This document shows positions 1-4,710 of a stretch of 9,438 nt of DNA, piece by piece. A program made the translations under genes and the position numbers. The DNA comes from Paracoccaceae bacterium. GTDB lineage: Bacteria > Pseudomonadota > Alphaproteobacteria > Rhodobacterales > Rhodobacteraceae. Location: assembly GCA_003511785.1 (NCBI GenBank), contig DOIS01000130.1:1-9438 (forward strand), read 5' to 3'. Numbering within the stretch: the first letter of the stretch is position 1; every line of letters begins with the position of its first letter. The notes under the pieces are model-generated. The model was given only the letters and a program-made list of their open reading frames with translations. It had not been told where the DNA came from and searched no databases.

Positions 1-29
1 GAACAAGCGGTCCGCCCGGCGTTTACGCT

Positions 30-74
30 GGGCAGCGCCCGCCCGCCTGGGGGGCGGGCGCTGCCCTCGTTTTT
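30..74 (+). terminator. Intrinsic terminator of an upstream plus-strand gene
   Basis: A 15-bp perfect inverted repeat (arms 30-44 and 52-66, beginning gggcagcgcc) encloses a 7-base loop. It is followed three bases later by a run of five T on the plus strand (70-74). The T-tract lies only on the plus-strand side, so it should end a plus-strand transcript whose gene lies before the window. Transcripts of the convergent minus-strand gene that ends at 140 would also run into this stem, but without a T-tract for that direction. Confidence 0.8.
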
Positions 75-139
75 CCTGACTTCGGCCAAGCAGACCATAT
101 GAAGCGGAACGGCTGGGGGCCGGCCCCGGGCGGTATCGC

Positions 140-1873
140 TCAGTCCCAGCAGCTCACCAGAACGGTCATGCCCTGCGCCCGGCGCGCCAGCGCATCGGGC
201 GACAGCGGCGCGCCGTCACCGGCGGCGGCCGGCGTGGCCGATGGGCGCCCGGCACTGTCGAGAAGCGCGCGGATCTCCGAGGCGTCGGCGGCAAAGCTGA
301 CATCGGCGGGCAGGGCGCGGTTGCCCGTGACGCGCGGCAGCAACATGCCCAGCACGGTGCCGTCGGTGCCCATCACCGGTCCGCCCGCATCGCCCGCCAG
401 CGCCTCGAGCGCTAGGCGTGACAGCTCGGCCTCGCCCTCCAGCCCCTGCAACTCGGCCAACGCGCCGAAGGTCAGCGTGGGAGCGCCCAGCCGGCCCTCG
501 TAAGAAAAGCCCGAGACCGCCAGTTCGGCACCGAGCCGCGGGCTCTGGTTGGCCAGCCGCGCGACCTCCATCGGCGCCAGACGCTGAACCGGGCGCAGCA
601 CGGCCACGCCCAGGCCCGCGTCGCTGGTCAGGATTTCGGCCTGGTAGTCATGGTCGAGCGTGATCCGCGCGCAGCCCTCGACCGCCTCGGTGGTGGTGAC
701 CACGGTGCCGGTCCCGTCAGTGAAGAAGCCCGAGCGCGACAGGCGCGGCGTGCGCAGCTTGAGCCCCGAGACCAGGTCGATGGTCTGGCGCGCATCCGCA
801 CCGGCGGCCGGGTCCAGTACGCCGTCCAGCCGGGTGAAGCTGTTCTGCATCTCGGTCAGGATGCGCTGGCGGCGCTGCTCGTCGCCGGTGGGCCAGACCA
901 GCATGAAGCCCTTGACCTGCCCGCCCCGCAAACTGGCCTGGGCGTGGGTCACGATCTCGGAGTCCCGACCCTCGATGGTGAAGCTATCGTCGTCGCGTGC
1001 GCGCGGCCCCTCCAGCGGCACCACCTCCAGCGTTTGCAGGATGTCGTAGAGCCCGAACAGCGTGGCCGCGTTGCCCGGCTGGCTGATCAGGATCACCCGC
1101 ACGCCGAGCGGCCCGTCGCTGGTGTAATGGGCAAACGGCGGCTCGTAGCGCGAGAAGCGGACCTCGTCCATCGGCATCATCAGCTCGATGCCCGCCTCCG
1201 GGTCGGCCATCATCGCCATGCCGACGCTGGTCAGCGGGGCGTTGTACTGGGCCAGCAGCTCGCGGCGCTGGCGCGTGGTCAGGATGCCTGTCGCCTCATA
1301 GCCCTGGGCCTCTTGCCAGGCGGCCATGCCGCGGCGCGTGCCGGGGCCGAAGGCGCCGTCGATCCCGGCGTCGTAGAACCCCTGCGCCTGCATGGCGATC
1401 TGAAGCGCGCGGCGCTCGTCGCCGGTCAGCGCGCGTTCGCTGCGCCGGGCCTCGGCCGGGGTCTCGTCCACCGGCTCCGGGGCGGCGGCGGGCGTCGCTT
1501 CGGCGGGCGCGGACACGGTCTGCGCCGGGTCGGCACTTGTGCCCGCGGGCCAGAACCTGCGGCCCAGACCGTTCGAGGTCGAGATATAGCTGTCGCGCGG
1601 GATCCGTCCCGCCGCGCGCAATTGGCGCAGCCGGTCCTCGGCTTCGGCGCGCGTGTAGGGGCCAAGCGCGATGCCATACCAGTTTCCGCCCAGTGAGAAA
1701 CCGTTCACGTCCTCCAGCCCGCCGGCATAGGCGCGGGCGCGGTCCTGGGCGGTCGTGAGGCTGGGATGCGCCTCGATCTGGACCCAGACGGCTTCTTCGG
1801 CCCCCTGCTGGGCTGTGGCGAACGGGGCGGCGAACAGGGTGGCGAACAGGAAAGATAGAAACCACAGTCTCAT
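140..1873 (-). CDS. Exported SPOR / peptidoglycan-binding protein with trypsin-like (pseudo)protease domain
   Basis: This 577-aa protein starts at the ATG at 1873, where a signal peptide begins (MRLWFLSFLFATLFAAPFAT, cleavage near residue 22). Longer in-frame starts would bury that peptide. The domains in order are: SPOR-like (about 29-100, with WVQIEAH and YGIALGPY); a proline/alanine linker (111-145); PG_binding_1-like (about 148-208, with GIDGAFGPGTRRGMAAWQ); an unrecognised domain (about 212-355); and a trypsin/HtrA-like beta-barrel (about 366-540). Aligned by eye, all three catalytic positions are changed: the His motif reads VVTTTEAVEGC (E396), the DLAVL motif reads GVAVL (G422), and the GDSGG motif reads GDAGG (A496). 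The fold is therefore probably kept without proteolysis. Only two cysteines remain after cleavage (C401 and C575). SPOR and PG-binding domains usually contact peptidoglycan, so a periplasmic scaffold or sensor role is inferred. It is transcribed divergently from glyQ. I saw no clear promoter or Shine-Dalgarno. Confidence 0.88.
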   Translation of the reverse strand: MRLWFLSFLFATLFAAPFATAQQGAEEAVWVQIEAHPSLTTAQDRARAYAGGLEDVNGFSLGGNWYGIALGPYTRAEAEDRLRQLRAAGRIPRDSYISTSNGLGRRFWPAGTSADPAQTVSAPAEATPAAAPEPVDETPAEARRSERALTGDERRALQIAMQAQGFYDAGIDGAFGPGTRRGMAAWQEAQGYEATGILTTRQRRELLAQYNAPLTSVGMAMMADPEAGIELMMPMDEVRFSRYEPPFAHYTSDGPLGVRVILISQPGNAATLFGLYDILQTLEVVPLEGPRARDDDSFTIEGRDSEIVTHAQASLRGGQVKGFMLVWPTGDEQRRQRILTEMQNSFTRLDGVLDPAAGADARQTIDLVSGLKLRTPRLSRSGFFTDGTGTVVTTTEAVEGCARITLDHDYQAEILTSDAGLGVAVLRPVQRLAPMEVARLANQSPRLGAELAVSGFSYEGRLGAPTLTFGALAELQGLEGEAELSRLALEALAGDAGGPVMGTDGTVLGMLLPRVTGNRALPADVSFAADASEIRALLDSAGRPSATPAAAGDGAPLSPDALARRAQGMTVLVSCWD

Positions 1874-2020
1874 GGGGGCTCTTGGACCTCGAAATGGCGA
1901 ACACGATTTGCGCCAGATAAGCAGGAAGCGGCCCTGAAGGCCATGCGGTTTCGCGGAATGATGCATCGAGGGTTGCGGTTTTGCCCACCCGCGCCCTCCC
2001 CCCCCGGGGCGCGGCGCGCG

Positions 2021-2052
2021 GGAAGAGCGCAAAGGTCTTCCAAAAATCTTGG
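2021..2052. repeat. Pair of overlapping short inverted repeats
   Basis: GGAAGA (2021-2026) pairs with TCTTCC (2036-2041) around a 9-base loop. Overlapping its right arm, CCAA (2040-2043) pairs with TTGG (2049-2052) around AAATC-type sequence. The patch is clearly richer in A+T than its surroundings. It could be an operator or the leader hairpin of the minus-strand gene. No function is shown. Confidence 0.35.
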
Positions 2053-2090
2053 CCCCGCCCCGGCCGGCGGCGCGGGCCCGGTTCGCGCCG

Positions 2091-2119
2091 TTGACCCCGC
2101 CCGGCCGCGCGCATAGGAA
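2091..2119 (+). promoter_or_regulatory. Sigma70-like promoter of glyQ
   Basis: TTGACC (2091-2096) is followed after exactly 17 bases by TAGGAA (2114-2119). The -35 box matches consensus at five of six positions. Transcription would start near 2126, giving a leader of about 35 bases before the glyQ ATG. No leader structure such as a T-box is visible, and T-boxes are in any case a Gram-positive device. Confidence 0.6.
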
Positions 2120-2146
2120 AGGCGCCGACGCAAGCCCCGCCCGAGC

Positions 2147-2152
2147 AGAGGA
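2147..2152 (+). promoter_or_regulatory. Shine-Dalgarno of glyQ
   Basis: AGAGGA lies 8 bases before the ATG at 2161 and supports that start. Confidence 0.7.
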
Positions 2153-2160
2153 CCACCAGC

Positions 2161-3093
2161 ATGACCGACCGGCCCGCCCCCCCGCGCTCCTTCCAGGAGG
2201 TGATCCTGCGGTTGCAGACCTATTGGGCGGCCAAGGGCTGCGCCATTTTGCAACCCTATGACATGGAGGTGGGCGCCGGCACCTTCCACCCGGCCACCAC
2301 GTTGCGCAGCCTCGGGACCACGCCCTGGGCCGCGGCCTACGTGCAGCCGTCGCGCCGGCCCACCGACGGGCGCTATGGCGAGAACCCCAACCGCCTTCAG
2401 CACTATTACCAGTTCCAGGTGCTCATCAAACCCAGCCCGCCGGACTTGCAGGACCTCTATCTCGGCTCGCTGGAAGCCATCGGAATCGACATGGCCCTGC
2501 ACGACATCCGCTTCGTCGAGGACGATTGGGAAAGCCCCACGCTCGGCGCCTGGGGGCTGGGCTGGGAGGTCTGGTGCGACGGTATGGAAGTCAGCCAGTT
2601 CACCTATTTCCAGCAGGTCGGCGGGCATGATTGCGCCCCGGTCTCGGGCGAGCTGACCTACGGGCTGGAGCGGCTGGCCATGTATGTGCTGGGCATCGAG
2701 CATGTGATGGACATGCCCTTCAACGACCCCGACGCGCCGATCCCGCTCAGCTATGGCGACGTGTTCCGACAGACCGAGGAGGAATACGCGCGCTGGAATT
2801 TCGATACCGCCAATACAGAGATGCTGTTTCGCCATTTCGAGGAGGCCGAGGAGGAATGCGCCGCGATCCTGGCGCAGCCCGACACCGACCCCAAGACCGG
2901 CAAGCGCATCGTCATGGCGCACCCTGCCTATGACCAGTGCATCAAGGCGTCGCATATCTTCAACCTGCTGGACGCGCGCGGGGTGATCTCGGTCACCGAG
3001 CGCCAAGGCTATATCGGCCGGGTGCGGTCCCTGGCCAAGCAATGCGCCGACGCTTTCGTGCGCACCGAGGCGGGCGGGCAGGCGGCGGGCTGA
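2161..3093 (+). CDS. glyQ: Glycyl-tRNA synthetase alpha subunit
   Basis: The 310-aa alpha chain of the bacterial alpha2beta2 glycyl-tRNA synthetase (EC 6.1.1.14) is cytoplasmic. It carries the class II catalytic core that makes glycyl-adenylate from glycine and ATP and charges tRNA-Gly together with GlyS. The signature stretches are all present: FQEVILRLQTYWAAKGCAIL near the N-terminus, the motif 1 region GAGTFHPATTLRSLG (38-52), the motif 2 region YVQPSRRPTDGRYGENPNR (60-78) running into HYYQFQV, and motif 3 GLERL (168-172). The length fits the family (about 300 aa). The ATG at 2161 is supported by a Shine-Dalgarno and by homology beginning soon after it. A sigma70-like promoter lies just upstream. 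The partner gene glyS is not adjacent but starts about 1.6 kb downstream. Nothing in the protein looks damaged. Confidence 0.98.
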   Translation: MTDRPAPPRSFQEVILRLQTYWAAKGCAILQPYDMEVGAGTFHPATTLRSLGTTPWAAAYVQPSRRPTDGRYGENPNRLQHYYQFQVLIKPSPPDLQDLYLGSLEAIGIDMALHDIRFVEDDWESPTLGAWGLGWEVWCDGMEVSQFTYFQQVGGHDCAPVSGELTYGLERLAMYVLGIEHVMDMPFNDPDAPIPLSYGDVFRQTEEEYARWNFDTANTEMLFRHFEEAEEECAAILAQPDTDPKTGKRIVMAHPAYDQCIKASHIFNLLDARGVISVTERQGYIGRVRSLAKQCADAFVRTEAGGQAAG

Positions 3094-3096
3094 GGC

Positions 3097-3119
3097 CGGG
3101 CGCTCGACATTCGCGCCCG
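3097..3119 (+). other. Hairpin in the glyQ to DUF6446 gap
   Basis: A 7-bp perfect stem (3097-3103 and 3113-3119, CGGGCGC / GCGCCCG) with a 9-base loop begins four bases after the glyQ stop. No T-tract follows, so it is not a standard intrinsic terminator. It might stabilise the glyQ mRNA 3' end or reduce read-through into the next gene 65 bases on. Confidence 0.35.
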
Positions 3120-3158
3120 CCGCGCCATCTGTCGCGCAGCATCACGAAGGGAACTCCC

Positions 3159-3674
3159 ATGAACGGCAAGATCGTCGCCGGGTTCATCGTCGCCTGTGGC
3201 CTGATCGCGGGGGCGGCGATCTATTATCTCCAGGTCTACGGCTATTACTACGAGGTCACGCCGCGCCCCGGCCAGGACGTGGCACTGGTGCCCGAAGGGG
3301 CCGAGGCGCCGCAGCCGATCCCCTATGCCGATTTCCGCGCCATCGACGCCGACAGTTCGCCGATCCGCTACCGGGCCTGCTTCACCACGCCGCTCGGTGC
3401 CGACGAACTGGCCCGGTTCACCCGTCTGGAGAGCGGCGAGCCGCGCGTCGCGCCTGGTTGGTTCGACTGTTTCGACGCCGAGGCGCTGGGCGCCGCGATC
3501 GAGGCCGGGGAACTCGACGTCTATCTGGCCGAGAAGAACATCGCCTATGGCGTGGACCGGGTCGTGGGCATCGCTTCGGACGGGCGCGGCTGGGCCTGGC
3601 ACGAGTTGAACGATTGCGGCCGCAAGGCCTATGACGGCACCCCCGTGGGCGAGGAATGCCCGCCCCGCGAGTGA
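3159..3674 (+). CDS. DUF6446-like single-pass membrane protein
   Basis: This 171-aa protein has one N-terminal membrane segment (about residues 5-26, in MNGKIVAGFIVACGLIAGAA) and a periplasmic part of about 145 residues. The ATG at 3159 is chosen because a strong Shine-Dalgarno (GAAGGGA, 3146-3152) stands 6 bases before it and the membrane anchor starts right there; a longer in-frame reading begins inside glyQ and is implausible. From memory the sequence matches the Rhodobacteraceae DUF6446 family: motifs IDADSSP (62-68), RACFTTP (72-78), APGWFDCFDAEA (98-109), IAYGVDRVV (128-136) and WHELNDCG (147-154). Four cysteines lie in the exported part (74, 104, 153, 167), each in a conserved-looking motif, which suggests disulfides or a metal/cofactor site. 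It sits 65 bases after glyQ and may be co-transcribed with it. Function is unknown; no enzymatic motif was recognised. Confidence 0.88.
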   Translation: MNGKIVAGFIVACGLIAGAAIYYLQVYGYYYEVTPRPGQDVALVPEGAEAPQPIPYADFRAIDADSSPIRYRACFTTPLGADELARFTRLESGEPRVAPGWFDCFDAEALGAAIEAGELDVYLAEKNIAYGVDRVVGIASDGRGWAWHELNDCGRKAYDGTPVGEECPPRE

Positions 3675-3703
3675 CCGGCGCCCAGGCCGCGCACCGTCTC
3701 AAG

Positions 3704-3728
3704 GGAACAAAATCGGGTCTGATGCGCT
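3704..3728 (+). promoter_or_regulatory. Possible ECF-type promoter of the DUF1206 gene
   Basis: GGAAC (3704-3708) is followed after 16 bases by CGCT (3725-3728). This resembles the alphaproteobacterial EcfG / ECF pattern GGAAC-N16-17-CGTT, with one mismatch in the -10 box. It lies 28 bases before the DUF1206 start. Many Rhodobacterales lack a classical EcfG system, so another ECF factor, or chance, is possible. Confidence 0.3.
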
Positions 3729-3732
3729 GATC

Positions 3733-3747
3733 CTCCCGAGAAGGGAG
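3733..3747 (+). promoter_or_regulatory. Shine-Dalgarno of DUF1206 within a small hairpin
   Basis: The strong Shine-Dalgarno GAAGGGAG (3740-3747) lies 8 bases before the ATG at 3756. Its GGGAG is the right arm of a perfect 5-bp stem with CTCCC (3733-3737) and loop GAGAA. If the stem forms, it would partly hide the ribosome binding site. Confidence 0.45.
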
Positions 3748-3755
3748 TATCGGCT

Positions 3756-4616
3756 ATGTCCGACAAAGCCCCCGCCTGGGTCGTTCCCGTCATGCGCGCC
3801 GGCTATGCCGCGCGCGGCGCCGTCTATGCCGTGGTCGGTGTCCTTGCCCTCATGGCCGCCATCCAGGGCGGCTCGGCGCAGGGCACCACCAACGCGCTGG
3901 CCGATCTGCGCGGCCAGCCCTGGGGCGTGGCCGCGCTCTGGGCCATCGCGGTGGGGCTCTGGGCCTACATGGTCTGGCGGCTGATCGACGCGGCCATGGA
4001 TCTCGAGGATTACGGCGGCGGCGCCAAGGGCAGGTTCGCCCGCGCCGCGCTGGTCGTCACCGGTCTGGTGCACGGCGCCATCGGCGTCTCGGTCGCGGCC
4101 ACCGCGATGGGCGACCAGAGCGGGCAGGGTGGCGGCACGCAGAGCGCCACGGCGCAGCTCATGTCCATGCCGTACGGGCCGTTGCTGGTGGGTCTGGTCG
4201 GGCTCGCCACCATCGGCGCGGGCATCTACTACGCCTGCAAGGGCATCGCCGAGAAGTACAAGGCGAACATCCGCGTCACCCCCACCACGCAGAAGCTCGA
4301 CCCGGTGATGCGCTTCGGCTTCATCGCCGAGGGTGTCGTGGTGGGCATCGTGGGCGTGATGATCTGCTATGCCGCGATGACCACGGACGCCAGCGAGGCA
4401 GGCGGGCTGGGCGCCGCGCTGCACGAGATCCGCTCGGCCCCCTTCGGGCGCATCCTGCCGGGCGTGATCGCGCTGGGCCTGATCGGGTTCGCCGTGGAGA
4501 ACGTGGTCGAGGCCATCTATCGAATCGTGCCGCGCCGGGCCGGATCGGACGTGATGAGCCTGGCGCGCCATGCCAAGCTCGAGGCCGAGGGCAAGATCCG
4601 GCAGGCCACAAGCTAG
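3756..4616 (+). CDS. DUF1206 integral membrane protein (three two-helix repeats)
   Basis: This 286-aa inner-membrane protein is built of three similar units, each with two hydrophobic helices, giving about six transmembrane segments. Unit 1 (about 16-79) opens with RAGYAARGAVYAVVGVLAL and closes with LWAYMVWRLIDA. Unit 2 (about 95-164) opens with ARAALVVTGLVHGAIG and closes with GIYYACKGI. Unit 3 (about 185-256) opens with MRFGFIAEGVVVGIVG and closes with VENVVEAIYR. Each unit has a loop of the type 'alanine/leucine-rich helix, Pro-aromatic-Gly' between its helices (QPWG, MPYG, APFG). This triplication and length are typical of the DUF1206 family, whose biochemical role is not known to me. 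The ATG at 3756 has a strong Shine-Dalgarno. The gene stands between the DUF6446-like gene and glyS with 81 and 94 bases on either side, and seems to have its own promoter. A stress link is only an inference from that promoter. Confidence 0.92.
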   Translation: MSDKAPAWVVPVMRAGYAARGAVYAVVGVLALMAAIQGGSAQGTTNALADLRGQPWGVAALWAIAVGLWAYMVWRLIDAAMDLEDYGGGAKGRFARAALVVTGLVHGAIGVSVAATAMGDQSGQGGGTQSATAQLMSMPYGPLLVGLVGLATIGAGIYYACKGIAEKYKANIRVTPTTQKLDPVMRFGFIAEGVVVGIVGVMICYAAMTTDASEAGGLGAALHEIRSAPFGRILPGVIALGLIGFAVENVVEAIYRIVPRRAGSDVMSLARHAKLEAEGKIRQATS

Positions 4617-4625
4617 CCTCGCCGC

Positions 4626-4652
4626 TTGCACCCCGGCCCCCGGGCCTTTAAT
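4626..4652 (+). promoter_or_regulatory. Possible promoter of glyS
   Basis: TTTAAT (4647-4652) matches the -10 consensus at five of six positions, which is striking in this G+C-rich setting. TTGCAC (4626-4631) can serve as the -35 box, but the spacing is a short 15 bases. Transcription from about 4659 would give a leader of about 50 bases that contains the hairpin at 4671-4692. Confidence 0.35.
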
Positions 4653-4670
4653 CACCGCTGCAACGAAACC

Positions 4671-4692
4671 GCCCGCGCCGCCTTGCGCGGGC
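4671..4692 (+). other. Leader hairpin just upstream of glyS
   Basis: A perfect 8-bp G+C stem (GCCCGCGC 4671-4678 and GCGCGGGC 4685-4692) has a 6-base loop. It ends 18 bases before the glyS ATG and about 10 bases before its weak Shine-Dalgarno (GGTGAG, 4702-4707, only 3 bases from the ATG). No T-tract follows. It may be a 3' stem of the DUF1206 mRNA or a modulator of glyS translation. Confidence 0.4.
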
Positions 4693-4710
4693 GCATGTAT
4701 TGGTGAGACC

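Larger units (their letters stand above)
1874..2160. other. Divergent intergenic region between the pseudo-protease gene and glyQ
   Basis: These 287 bases separate two divergent genes. The glyQ-proximal end holds a good sigma70-like promoter and a Shine-Dalgarno, listed separately. The middle (2021-2052) holds two small overlapping inverted repeats around an A5 run. On the minus strand I could not pick a convincing -35/-10 pair for the 1873 gene. ORFs that extend through this region are continuations of flanking frames and lack their own start signals. Confidence 0.6.

Noticed and set aside
116..127. Perfect palindrome GGGGCCGGCCCC as a terminator of the minus-strand gene
   Set aside because: With a minimal loop only four pairs remain and no T-tract follows on the minus strand; likely chance in G+C-rich DNA.
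650..1696. 348-codon plus-strand frame inside the minus-strand pseudo-protease gene
   Set aside because: The minus strand gives a signal peptide and three ordered domains; the plus-strand reading is low-complexity and without a ribosome site.
1874..2032. Longer start for the minus-strand gene at 2032
   Set aside because: The extra 53 residues are Arg/Gly/Pro-rich with no family look and would place the signal peptide internally.
2120..2160. Glycine riboswitch or T-box in front of glyQ
   Set aside because: The leader predicted from the promoter is only about 35 bases, too short for either element, and no characteristic sequence is present.
1870..3042. 390-codon minus-strand frame opposite glyQ
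   Set aside because: glyQ on the plus strand is unmistakable; the antisense reading has no recognisable domain.
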